From the NCBI GenBank assembly GCA_903813345.2, contig CAIIXF020000007.1:35310538-35374537 (forward strand): a stretch of DNA of 64,000 bases. The letters are read 5' to 3'. The notes beneath the pieces were generated by a model, which was not told the origin of the DNA, searched no databases, and saw only the letters and a list, made by a program, of their open reading frames with translations. A program made the position numbers and the translations under genes. Source of the DNA: Owenia fusiformis (Eukaryota > Annelida > Polychaeta > Sabellida > Oweniidae). Shown one piece after another: positions 15,601-25,984 of the stretch. Each line of letters opens with the position of its first letter. The first letter of the stretch is position 1.

Positions 15601-18600
15601 GTAGCCAGTGAGATTTCCAGGGGAGCGCAGCCACTGCCGCATCAGCCTATAGGGGGGAGGCTCTACGGTGAGGTCAGGGTTGTAGCGCTTCTTTAGCCAG
15701 GGTATAAGTAAATTATTGTGAAACAAGCTTTGTTCTGTGACTTGACCTAGGAATAAAAGAATATTCATTTTGTATTACCTTGTGTTATAAATTACTTTAT
15801 ATTATATGCAGAAAAATGACAACATGTAAGTTATTAAATTGTTTGAATATTAAAGTTGTTTTCTAAATAATTCCAACTATTAAAGTCCAATTTTTAAATC
15901 ATGATATATAAGTATAATTATGATGAATTATTTCGTCATAAAATCATTTTCATATATTTCATAATGACATATCAATCTACTAATGAAATACTCATGGCTT
16001 ACAAATTAGAAACTTTAGAGAACTTTAGAATTTTGATATACCTTTATTGGTAAGTTTTTCCAAGACAGAATCATCAAAACTTTTTGTGAGACTAGGAAGA
16101 TATCGTTTGGCAGAATACCCTGGTCTAATTGGTCGAATGTAGGGGTCCCGTCGCCTCTTATGGACAAATCCAAGATAAACACCATTGTCATTTTCCTATT
16201 GTAAAAAAACAATAATAAAATAATTAAATTATGCACGCAATTTCCTAATTTCTAACAGGATACAAGTCCCAATAATATATCATTGATTTGGGTTTATTCA
16301 TGCCCCAATTTTTTACCTCTAAATGTGGCGAAAGAGAGATCATGATCTAGCCCTTTGGTTGAAAACATGATCGCCACCATTTACCTTACAATGATTCAGT
16401 CCAATGTCCAACAGGACACTGTTTTTCATTTCTATTTAGTCCATTGCCAACAGTAAAAACTGATTGACAATGGCAGTCACACAAATGTGAGCATCATACC
16501 ATGTTTTGTATGGATTCGAATCAAGATTCTGATCTCACGCCTCCCTCTTTTCTATTAGCTCAAACTGTGTAATACAAGCTTGTATGTGGGAGAGAACGAG
16601 ATGCAATTACAAAAAAATATTTGATCAAACTCATTAATAACCCAAAAAGAGGTTCTTGATTTCCAGTGCTTGACACATCCATCTTTTATTAAAACAGTTC
16701 TGCAAATAACTTTAAGATTATCTCAAGTATTATTACACCAAACACCCATAACAATTTATCACCCTAGTTCCTTAAGTGTTCTCTCCAGTTTTACTTACCA
16801 ATTCAAAAGATTCACGATTTACAAGCGCTTCAAAACAAATTTAAGTTTACCAACCATTGCCGAGAATATATGCAATTAGATAAAATACAGTAAAACCTAA
16901 ATAATTCGCCCCCCCCCCCACGGGCGAACCCCCTGGCTACGGGCCTGACCAGCCAAAAGTGTTCAGAATACTGGGTGTTCACAAGGTTTTCTTAAACACT
17001 GGAGTCAATGGGAGATTATAAAATTGGCAATGAGAGTGTTCATATAAGAGTTGTTCCCATTGAAGATAAAAGGTGTTCAGATATACAGGTTAAACTGCAA
17101 TATGAATGTATTTATTGCCCTGATTTTAGTTAGAGTGACAACATTTCTATGATAACAAATTCTGTGCAATGTGACCATTTCTCAACTGTTTTCTTGCTAT
17201 TTTCACTGATTCTTAGTATCTTTTATCATCATCATGACTTTCAACATGATTTATGGTATTTAATTTAATGGTCAGCAGATTAGTGTAAGTGCCAATTCAC
17301 TTCAACTTAGAAACAAGAATATGTTATGTAGATTTTATCACAATTTGAATTCAGAAAGCATATAAGGTAAACTATTTAAAACAAGGCATTAACATGACAA
17401 AATTAAACAATTTGGTCAATTTGAAGCAAGTTGGAAATACCTTTTGACCTTAAGAAGGTTTGATTTGAACTTCTTAGAACATGTAGATGATTTTGAAAAA
17501 AAAATTTGTCAATTTGAAAAAATACCTCTTTGACTTTTTTTGACATTGAGAAGGTCATTGAAGGTCAAATGTCAAATGTAAAGTCAGATTTGAACTTCTG
17601 AGAACATGAAGATGATTTTGAAAAAAAAATTAAGTAAATTTGAAGCAAGTTGAAAAAAGACCTTTTTGACCTTGAAAAGGTCATTGAAGGTCAAATGTCA
17701 AATCTAAAGTCAGATTTGAACTTCTGAGAACATGTAGATGATTTTGAAAAAAAAATTAGTCAATTTGAAGCAAGTTGAAAAAAGACCTTTTTGACCTTGA
17801 GAAGGTCATTGAAGGTCAAAGGTCAAATCTAAAGTCAGATTTGAACTTCTGAGAACTTGTAAAAGTCAAATTTGAACTTCTGAAAAGATGTAGATGATTT
17901 AAAAAAAAAATTTGGTCAATTTGAAGCAAGTTCAAAACAGACCTTTTTGACCTTTTTTGACCTTGAGAAGGTCATTAAAGGTCAAATGTCAAATCTAAAG
18001 TCAGATTTGAATTTCTGAGAACATGTAGATGATTTTGAAAAAAAAATTAGTCAATTTGAAGCAAGTTGAAAAAAGACCTTTTTGACCTTTTTTGACCTTG
18101 AGAAGGTCATTGAAGGTCAAATGTCAAATCTAAAGTCAAATCTAAAGTCATATTTGAATTTCTGAGAACATGTAGATGATTTTGAAATTTTTTTTAGTTA
18201 ATTTGAAGCAAGATGAAAAAAGACCTTTTTGACCTTTTTTGACATTGAGAAGGTCATTGAAGGTCAAATGTCAAATCTAAAGTCAGATTTGAATTTCTGA
18301 GAACATGTAGATGATTTTGAAAAAAAAATTTAGTCAATTTGAAGCAAGTTGAAAAAAGACCTTTTTGACCTTTTTTGACTTTGAGAAGGTCATTAAAGGT
18401 CAAATCTTAAGTCAAATCTAAAGTCAGATTTGAATTTCTGAGAACACATAGATGATTTAAAAAAAAAATTTTAGTCAATTTGAAGCAAGTTGAAAACAGA
18501 CCTTTTTGTCCTTTTTTGACCTTAATAAGGTCATTGAAGGTCAAATGTCAAATCTAAAGTCAGATTTGAATTTCTCAGAACATGTAGATGATTTTGAAAA

Positions 18601-21600
18601 AAAAAATTAGTCAATTTGAAGCAAGTTGAAAAAATACCTTTTTGACCTTTTTTGACTTTGAGAAGGTCATTGAAGGTCAAATGTCAAATCTAAAGTCAAA
18701 TCTAAAGTCAGATTTGAATTTCTGAGAACACGTAGATGATTTTGAAAAAAAAATTTAGTCAATTTGAAGCAAGTTGAAAACAGACCTTTTTGACCTTTTT
18801 TGACCTTGAGAAGGTCATTGAAGGTCAAATGTCAAATTTAAAGTCAGATTTGAAGGTCAAATGTCAAATCTAAAGTCAGATTTGAATTTCTGAGAACATG
18901 TAGATGATTTTGAAAAAAAATTTAGTCAATGTGAAGCAAGTTGAAAAAATACCTTTTTGACCTTGAGAACGTCATTGAAGGTCAAATGTCAAATCTAAAG
19001 TCAGATTTGAACTTCTGAGAACATGTAGATGATTTAGAAAAAACTGAAGTCAGTCTAAACAGTATTTGTTAAGTTATAGGAAGTTGTAAGAAATTGTTAC
19101 AGACGCCAACCGCCGGACGCCAACCGCCGTCGCAAAAAAAACGGAGACCATAACAATATGTCACCACTTTTGGTGGTGACATAATCTTTTGGTGGTGACA
19201 TAATAAATCACAACTCCATAGAATAAATCACAATTGTTGTTGTTGTATCCTTGTTCTTATAAAGAAGAAGGATCCAATAATTGCTTGCGCATCCATTGAT
19301 AAAACACAATAGTTTTCTAAATAATAGTTGTAAATTAATCTCCCCATAAAGGCAAACTTGTCGCTATTTCCTCAACGGAACTATTCCCCTGTATAAAAAT
19401 GACCAGGCAACCGAGATTTAAAACATAAAATTAGAAACAACCAAAAACAAATGATTTAAAGTATATGTATTAAGTGCATACTCTAAATTGTATAGAAATG
19501 CATGAAAAATTGACACTACGTCAAACTTAAGAGACAATTGAGGTAAATGAAGAAAAAAGATGGTAAAAGGTATGAGATTTCAATATGGAAATCAATAGAT
19601 TGATTAGATAAGTGGGCAGACAGAGCACCTAACGGTTTCTAATCAATCTAACTGTAAATGCTACATTTCCGCAACTGATCAGATTCATGGATGTTAACAT
19701 GCAACAAAGTGAATTAACATTTCACTTTTTATTAAGGATTAAAGCTTTTTACTGTTCATATCTAGCCATATAATATAGAGATAATCAAGCATGATGTAAC
19801 TACATGTATTGAGAAGTAGAATGAACATTTTGAAACAATTTGTCTTTAAATGGTTAAAATATGAAGATAATGAAATTATTTATTATACAATGATCTCATC
19901 AGGATGTTTTCTCTTGATTTTACCTTTTTTGGTCAAAATACATAGATATTTCATCCTTTTGAAGAATTCTGGGAACAAAGCTTTTAGTTGTGATGACCCA
20001 TAGAGTATCAGGTCATTAGGATAAGATAACTCTCAATTGGTTACCAAAGACAGTAGCAAGGAATGTTTTTACCTGGTCTACATTGCTAGGCACAGAGAGA
20101 TGTTTATGTTTGAGAATCGTGATAGCATTGTCAATGAAGTAGCACTTTATCAGTTAAGTTAGTTTAACATTTACAATAAATGTGGCTTATTGTCTAGCCA
20201 TAGATAGGTTTTCAATGTATGTGGAATCTCCTTGTAGTTGTTTTCGTAATTAATTGTGTGCTGTACCCTTTTAAAAATTGGACATGTCAACCTGTTGAAA
20301 ATCTATTAGAACCGCCCCCCCCCCTCAACCCCCCCCCCCCCCCCCCCCCCGTCAAAAGGATGAAGAACATGTATCAAGTTATTTTGATCAAAAATGGTAA
20401 AATGAAGAGAAAACATCCTGAAAATTACAGTATAATGACCGTTCTCAATATTTTAGCACAAATATTTTCAAAAGTAATTTAAAATGTTCATTACAATTTC
20501 CAATTCATGTAACTTGTAGTTACTTCAGTTCTGATTATCTTATTCATATATGGATATGGTTAGATATTATACACATGAATATGATATTATACACATTACT
20601 TGTACAGTAAAAATCCATAACAATACCCTTGAGTCTAAAACCTAAACAAGGTAATGCCATGGCACTTGTTTAACGTTAACATCCTGACAAAGATGCCTCA
20701 AGAATAGCGATAAAATGTCAGTACTTAAGATGTCATGCTGATCAACACACTTATTTCTCTCTATATTCTTTTAAAATTATTGAATTACCTCAGTTGAAAA
20801 CGAGACAACTATTCCTAATCATAGCATCTACCCACACTAATGTGATTGCAAACTGTACTTTTTCCAGCTTAATTTCTTGACTTAAAATTGGAAAATTGCA
20901 GCAATTTATACACAAGCTGGATCAATGTTCCCGCTATCTATTGATCATGGGTTCTGTGAAAAGATGCAGATCTGACAATTATACTCTAAAGGACAATAGA
21001 CCACATAGGAGCAAACAGTAATTAAACAATGCATGGTGTGATTTTCGTAGAGGATTCCAATTTAGTACTTAACAACATTCATTGATCTTGCCTAGGAAGG
21101 AGCATGATATACCGTCGTAACACAAGATGGTTGTTATAGGATATGTGTGAAAATCCTGAAATATTGAATAAATGGGACCAGTCTAGTTTGCTTAGATCAG
21201 ATTGATTTACATGTACTCCAGGTGCAGATAGTCTAAGATACCTTTTGGTCTTGATAAACAACAAGATATTATATACCTAATTTATCATTGTAAAATTATG
21301 TAATAAATACAAGGTATGGATATCAGTAGCAGGGATTGATACTTGATGTATGATTATAACTTGAATAGTAAATCTTGACTAGTAAGCAGCCAGGTATTTT
21401 TTAATCTACATGTAAATGGCAGAAGTCAATTTGAGGTTGAAATTCTACACACGTTCAGTATTTTTTCAAGAAGAAGGGACCTGTAATAACAAAGTAATTC
21501 CCATTCTACCCATCATTACATGTAGATGTGTAGTAATACCATGAAATATGAAAACATGAAAAAATCTAAATACTTTGATCAGTTTAGATTTCGTAACAAT

Positions 21601-22424
21601 TACCTGTAGGTATAATGGAAGTTCCATGGGGAACACTATTCATGTTGAATAGTAAGACTATATTCAATTATTTAAGTTACCTTATCCCCATATTGGTCTC
21701 CTCCAAAAGCTAATATTTCCTTAGTCAAGTCTCCCACAGTATTGAGATTCACATCAAAATCATCCAAACTCTTTGAAATATTTTTCCTACGTTTCCGCGA
21801 TGTAGTCCTTACAGGTCTATGAGCAGATTTGTTTTTCATTGCCAGATTCTCCGAGAACAATAACATGGCACCTTTTCTGGTTGTAAATGTTTTTGGCAGG
21901 TGGGCTTCGAAGTGTTTGCCTCCTGTGATTGAAGTATCAGATCTGGGGGTTGTGTCTTGAAATGCCACCCTAGGGATGTGGATAGGGGGCAGGAACATTC
22001 TGTCTGGGTTGTCAGTCCAGTTATAATAGTCCTGAAAGATAAACAAATGTATGTGTAAACTCAAAAAAATTAAATGTATGTGTATACTCAAAATTATTAT
22101 GCATTATTTGATGTTATTCTTCAGGGCTTGTCAAGTGATTGAACTGTAACTATGACCTAACTAAAAAAATAGCAGTAACAATAACAGTACATGTGCTGGC
22201 ATGTAAATATGGAATTATTACTTCTGATTTGAACAAATGATTCAAACATCTTTAATAAATATATGTTTCAAGATTTTTCTATGATTTACTGGTAATCATT
22301 TATGTTTTAAATGAGTACAAAATCTTACCTCTGGTTCATATTTGACCTCAATCTTCTCAGCATCCTCGTCAATACGGTGGATTTGCCCAACTCCTCTGCT
22401 CAGCAGAGACAAATTCTCGGACAT
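669..22424 (-). CDS. KIAA2012: KIAA2012-family protein, 13 exons, about 725 aa
   Basis: Coding exons in transcript order: 22424-22329, 22031-21681, 16195-16042, 15746-15561, 14791-14595, 14305-14168, 7264-7165, 3479-3225, 2977-2840, 2568-2431, 2145-2008, 1375-1244, 823-669 (TGA at 669-671). Every junction is AG/GT and all phases match, summing to 2178 nt. The start ATG is followed by LSLLSRG (aa 5-11), then YEPEDYYNW (29-37), LPKTFTTRKGA (77-87), EILAFG (137-142) and PGYSAKRYL (174-182). From memory these blocks, in this order, match the start of human KIAA2012, a protein of unknown function; no search was run. The remainder is hydrophilic, Ser/Lys/Pro-rich, with no signal peptide or membrane segment, so a cytosolic or nuclear site is inferred. 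It is shorter than the human protein and lacks its long charged C-terminal region, as I recall it. Gene structure is very likely; the family name is likely; function unknown. Confidence 0.8.
1754..1977. mobile_element. MITE with CAGTAAAACC ends, TA-flanked (pogo/Tigger-like)
   Basis: The left end reads CAGTAAAACCC and the right end GGTTTTACTG, each next to a TA dinucleotide (1752-1753 and 1978-1979). The ends and TA duplication are those of pogo/Tigger-type Tc1-mariner elements. The 224-bp interior is noncoding with repeated GTGTTC motifs. It sits in intron 11 of the KIAA2012-like gene. A diverged relative is at 16888-17098. Confidence 0.65.
4004..5070 (-). mobile_element. Decayed mariner transposon with about 206-bp terminal inverted repeats
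   Basis: The ends CGAGGGGTGATCAATAAGTA and its complement are flanked by TA (4002-4003, 5071-5072). The inverted repeats run about 4004-4210 and 4865-5070 and are nearly identical. Between them the minus strand retains a transposase fragment: 4636-4659 reads HMDNAPAH in a TLL..RSQN context, the second catalytic aspartate region of the mariner DD34D family. A stop follows soon after, and the rest of the frame is broken, so it is not autonomous. Mariner ends are usually about 30 bp, so these are unusually long. It lies in intron 7 of the KIAA2012-like gene. Confidence 0.8.
7245..7760. repeat. 71-bp tandem repeat, about 7 copies, copying the exon-7 splice acceptor
   Basis: Copies begin (at GTATC/GTCTC) at 7251, 7322, 7393, 7464, 7535, 7606 and 7677, an exact 71-bp period, with a degenerate copy after. 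The unit contains the last bases of intron 6, the AG acceptor, and the first 18 or so bases of exon 7 on the minus strand. Only the 7165-7264 copy is followed by the rest of the exon. Intronic copies would read SLFDTP and then reach a stop after a few codons. Confidence 0.9.
7761..11930. other. Intron 6 interior, 3' part: no gene seen
   Basis: AT-rich intronic sequence with only short chance open frames. Two short stretches resemble sequences elsewhere: about 9900-9960 resembles 12195-12245 (GAAGCTCTCTTTTAAGA core), and 11799-11850 resembles 27466-27515 (AAATCAAACTGGGAAACGAG). A fragment of the GGCATTAACATG dispersed repeat lies at about 11609-11700. Confidence 0.6.
11935..12180 (+). promoter_or_regulatory. 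Promoter-like GC-richer block inside intron 6
   Basis: In an AT-rich intron this block is CpG-richer and carries a CCAATCAG box (about 12017), an inverted CCAAT box (ATTGGTC, about 12077), a full CRE TGACGTCA (about 12101) and a TATA-like CATATATAGAA (12119-12130) in plus-strand order and spacing. A plus-strand start at about 12150-12170 would be antisense to the host gene. No open frame follows, so it could drive a noncoding RNA or be the regulatory end of an old mobile element. The GAAGCTCTCTTTTAAGA downstream stretch is itself dispersed, which favours the latter. Confidence 0.35.
13540..13690 (-). mobile_element. 3' end of a non-LTR retrotransposon (LINE fragment)
   Basis: Read on the minus strand it has the hairpin ACACCCCCTGGGGTGT, then GTAATGAAAACTGAAAT, then an ATTGA-rich tail. 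The same order (ACACCCCTCGGGGTGT, GTATGAAAACT, ATTGA repeats) occurs on the plus strand at 54760-54868. A 3' stem-loop followed by a short-unit tail is typical of CR1/L2-type LINE ends. No coding part is kept. Confidence 0.5.
14115..14160. repeat. CAAA microsatellite
   Basis: Perfect and near-perfect CAAA repeats just downstream of the exon 6 donor (14168), with looser CAAA-rich sequence back to about 14005. Confidence 0.85.
15006..15430. repeat. Nested fold-back sequence in intron 4
   Basis: An imperfect palindrome occupies 15006-15150: GGTTATGTAC pairs with GTACATAAC, GGTTTTGGATAT with ATATCCAAACC, and AGATATGCATATCT is self-complementary. A second layer pairs CCAAGTAGAGTTTT (about 15162) with AAAACTCTACTTGG (about 15388). 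T-rich sequence and GGGAGATATGG repeats fill the middle. It looks like a fold-back MITE; no target duplication was resolved. Confidence 0.55.
16888..17098. mobile_element. Diverged CAGTAAAACC MITE
   Basis: It begins TA-CAGTAAAACC at 16886 and ends near GGTTAAACTG at 17098, with GTGTTC repeats inside, so it is a relative of 1754-1977. A C-rich run and GGCTACGGGCCTGACC interrupt the left part. It lies in intron 2 of the KIAA2012-like gene. Confidence 0.5.
17380..19195. repeat. Dispersed repeat carrying a 1.6-kb satellite array
   Basis: The left end AAGGCATTAACATG (17384) and the right part TTACAGACGCCAACCGCCG (about 19096) plus a GGTGGTGACAT end are adjacent in a compact copy at 52006-52102. 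Here they are separated by about 12 units of 125-166 bp (about 17449-19035). Each unit contains GACCTTGAGAAGGTCATTGA, an AAATCTAAAGTCAGATTT inverted motif, GAACATGTAGATGATTT and an A-run. A perfect hairpin, ATGTCACCAC/GTGGTGACAT, lies at about 19158-19182. No coding frame. Confidence 0.8.
19200..21680. other. Intron 2 remainder; C-tract at 20314-20350
   Basis: No gene or inverted-repeat element was recognised. The one clear feature is a C-tract interrupted by TCAA, which encodes only a chance polyproline frame and is prone to sequencing error. Confidence 0.6.
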
Positions 22425-22700
22425 ATTTCACTGTTTTTTTTAAATTTAATTTAAAAATCAACTTTTTAACACTTTCATAAGTGTTAAACTTCCGTTTTCC
22501 GAGTAAAAGTTCCTATATTGTGCGGTAAAGACCATGTAGTAATATCCATGTTAGATCCAGTCGATATTCTGTGCATCATCATGTTATATTGTAGGAGAAA
22601 ACGGTGCTACTTCATCGTTTCAAATTATCGATAAGACACCTGTTAGCCGCCATATTGTTTAGATGTTGCTTAGGTTAGTCACGTGGTACTGTAGACGAGT
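22425..22700 (-). promoter_or_regulatory. 5' flank and probable promoter of the KIAA2012-like gene
   Basis: The 275 bases upstream of the start codon have no open frame or repeat. They include a GCCGCCATATTG motif (22646-22657) that resembles a YY1 site and a CACGTG E-box near 22680. There is no clear TATA box. Position is the main argument; the motifs are only suggestive. Confidence 0.35.
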
Positions 22701-23618
22701 TTAAAGTTTTCAAAAGGGGTGATAATGCAGTAAACCTGGCACAGGCTTGATTATGTTGATGCCTATGTTGTATCAATTTAGTTATTTGAATAAATATTAT
22801 ACAAATTTGATCGAAATTTTCATAACTGATTGTTGAAACAAATCAAATGTACTTATTGATTTAGTTAGAATTAGCCTTTCACCCATTTTATTTTTTAAAC
22901 TCGCCCGTAAGTTTTAATTGAGTAGCCAAAAACATTTCACGTTATATTGCACTCACCGTCTGCTCAAACCTCAAATGGTACAAATGCCATTCATAGATGT
23001 CAACTATCTTGTTTGATTCATCAACTGTGTGCACTGTGTGCTGTATGGGGATCTATTTCATACCGTAATTCTCAAAGAATCCGATGCTTCTAGTAATCAA
23101 TACATTGAGCCATGGCTCATCGTGTCCGTGCGGTCAAGGAATTTTCACTTTCAATCAATCAATTACACATACCTGCTAAGCCCAGTGCCCGGGGGCAGTG
23201 TCAGTATTTTGACATTAATTTATTTGTATTAGTGCCAGACCGAGGGCGACGGACTATTACAAAATTCACGAATCGTTGATCATGGCGCTAATTCCGAGTT
23301 TGGATAGTCGATGACCTTGCATTAGAGACCGGTGTGAAAGAAATTATATGGTCCCCCAAGGATTATGGTCCCCTTTTTAAAGTCCCTTACTGGCCATGAT
23401 TGTGCATTAGACAATAAGGGAAAGAGCACAAAGAGGTCACCACATAAATCAATGGAGAGTAGGACCATAAATTAATAGGACCTCCTACCCTTTTACACCG
23501 GGTCACAGAGACGGCTCAGTCCTCAACATTTTACAGAAATAGTATTTTCAGACGTTTAAACCATGGAAATGAAGTTTTTATAAACCTCACTGTAGTTTTG
23601 ACTCCTTACCTGGCTAAA
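22701..23618. other. Intergenic, nothing recognised
   Basis: Short chance frames only. No repeat boundaries or RNA gene motifs were seen. Confidence 0.5.
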
Positions 23619-23830
23619 CATGGGCGTAGCCAGCTTTCAGTCAGGGAAGGGGGTGTTTTTATTTGAAGCTTCTAGCTCAATTTTCTTCTCAATTTTGAAG
23701 GAAGTTACATCAGTTTTTGTAAAATTCAAAGAAAAAAAAAGGAAATGAAAAACATAATAAAACTATTTTCTTCCTTTATCTAACGGCCATCGCACCCACT
23801 CCCCCGCCCCCTCCCCTGGCTACGCCTATG
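23619..23830. mobile_element. MITE with GGGCGTAGCCAG ends
   Basis: The left end CATGGGCGTAGCCAG and the right end CTGGCTACGCCTATG are inverted copies about 212 bp apart, followed inward by GGGGG-rich and CCCCC-rich stretches. No coding potential. Fragments of the same end motif occur near 16930 and 61365. Confidence 0.65.
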
Positions 23831-23903
23831 CAAAATGTTGTAATATTTTTAACCATTCGTAATAACTTGCATTTGTGATATTTTGCCATCTTTATTCCAT
23901 GTA

Positions 23904-24748
23904 GGGGAACATGGGGCAAAACGGCCCTCTGGGGCAAAGTGGCCCATCGAAATATCTTTTGAACTATAAAAAGATGGTTCTTCAAAAGTCACAAAATCGA
24001 ATTTTGAAATATCTGCCACCTTCTCGAGCGTCCATTTTTAACCAAGCAGCGTCTCGCTTTACGTAAGAGGTAATTCTACTTTTCACCCTCTTTTTTGGAA
24101 ATTACCCCTCTCACGAGAATCTCTAAAAAATCCGGCAACAATAGAATATCGTTTTGATTTAACATTTTACATAGAGTGTGCACATTTATTATTTATTTGT
24201 AAAAATTTCGAGCTTCAAATATTAGGCAAATTAAAATGACGTCTATTTGAAAATTCACATGTCTTTGGGGCAAAACGGCCCACACATGTTATAACATACA
24301 AAAATCTTATTGTGCAAGAACAATTGGTTTTCAAATATAACAATTTTAACATCTGGCTTGTGCCTAATTTCCTTCCGACACATATCGAATGACTAGAATT
24401 ATGGTAGGGGTTAAGAATACTTTATCTGTCAAAGGTTTGAACGTCTGAGATAAGATGTTTGTGGACGAGTCTTGTAATTGATTAATTTTGGTTTCAAAAC
24501 CCATGTAACAGAGGGTGGGCCGTTTTGCCCCACCCATGGGCCGTTTTGCCCCACTCTCGACAATATTTTTGACCATTGAAAAATCACAGAAGATAGTCCT
24601 AGGAAAGTATAAAACACTCGAAAAATGTAAACCACAAACCATTAATAAAGTGGAACATCAAAGTGCGCGATGATTGACAGATACGAAAATACCCCGTACA
24701 GAACAACTTAAAATTAATTTTTTTGGGCCGCTTTGCCCCATGTTCCCT
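23904..24748. mobile_element. 845-bp nonautonomous DNA transposon, GGGGAACATGGGG ends (copy A)
   Basis: The left end GGGGAACATGGGGCAAAACG and the right end complement AGGGAACATGGGGCAAAG are inverted and flanked by TA. The motif GGGGCAAAACGGCCCA and its complement recur internally. No transposase frame is present. The superfamily is unresolved; the TA duplication suggests Tc1/mariner or Sola-like mobilisation. Copy B (61932-62444) is nearly identical over its left 512 bp. Confidence 0.7.
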
Positions 24749-24803
24749 TAGAGAAAATGTGGGGAAAAAAATTCGAATTTTTTTATTTTTTCTGAGCTAT
24801 CAG

Positions 24804-25660
24804 AGGGGTCATTCATCAAGCTATCGCAAGCACGTCGCAAGCCTGCGATGTCGCAAGGGCCCTTTTTAGCGATTACGTCCTATTCATCAATCTCGTGCGA
24901 CTGCGATCGGTAGAATTTCCTGCGAAGTCGCAGTGAAATACCCCTAAAATGACCCAAATTTAAGCGACCGGTGGTACCCAGTCGCAGCGATTTTAGTTCA
25001 CGAAAAATGTCTTAAATTAGTTGAATTTCTTTATGAAATTATATAGAAATTCTAGGACGTATAGTTCGATATTCGATCCATGCTATATTAAAATTGCAGA
25101 GCACATGCATTATGTTTAACATGTTTGTAATGCTACCAAAAACAGCTAGTTTTCGGCTTGTATTTTTAAGTACTTCACCGTGCGACCGGTCGCAGTGATT
25201 GTGCGTTACACGTGGTTTTGACCCACGTGGCTGTGCCCACTCAGTATCCATATTGTCAATCTTGCATGACATGTTAATCGTCTGTTGGAAGCGTTTATTC
25301 GTTCGAAATGGCGCAACTGATGGTTGATTTCTTCAACCGTAATGCTCTGCGTAGAGAACGCGTACTTAGAGATCGTACAGATCCTCTTCAAATAAACGAT
25401 GATGTGGACCTTATTTTGCGAGGTCACATGCCTAGGGTTAACTATTATAAAAGTTTACGAAATGATACAAGAGGATCTCGAAAGGATAACTAACACGTGT
25501 ACAAGCATGTCCACGTGGTAATCACTGCGACTGGTCGCATGGACATCGCAGACTGCGATTTGTTAATGAATAGGTCGCAGTCGCAGTCACTGCGACCTCG
25601 CACGGTGGTCGCAGTGTCTGCGACGTCGCAGTGATTGCGATAGCTTGATGAATGACCCCT
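24804..25660 (+). mobile_element. PIF/Harbinger element with a truncated transposase
   Basis: The ends AGGGGTCATTCATCAAGCTA and its complement are flanked by the 3-bp duplication CAG (24801-24803, 25661-25663), as in PIF/Harbinger elements. The ends are filled with GCGA/TCGC motifs. The 61-aa plus frame at 25308-25493 contains RRERVLRDRTDPLQINDD, resembling the RRE.R.FRDR.NPL start of Harbinger transposases, and then stops, so only the N-terminus survives. The element is 857 bp and nonautonomous. Confidence 0.75.
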
Positions 25661-25984
25661 CAGGACAATATTTGGCTTAACACCTTATTTGACATACTTA
25701 TTTTCTTAAAATGTATGGATAAACTATCAATTTCAGCATTAAGAAGTGTAAATTCAATTCAAAGCTTCTATAAAGGGAGTTCCACTTATAGATTTTAAGA
25801 TCCACCACGTTTCAAGAGGAATATCAGCTGAAATAATGTTCATCCAGGGGGTTTCTTTTGAAAATGGATGTTAGTCATCTTATCCAAATATTATCTTATG
25901 TTCATCATGATATACCATGACATCTCATTTCTTCTCAGCCCTGAGATGCCATGATATAATGAGCTTGATTTGGCGATCCAGGAG

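Noticed and set aside
20219-20482. 87-aa frame with a polyproline run
   Set aside because: The run is a genomic C-tract inside an intron; there is no family resemblance or splice context.
24364-24642. Minus frame with GAKRPMGGAKRPT
   Set aside because: It reads through the repeated GGGGCAAAACGGCC motif of the transposon and shows no transposase features.
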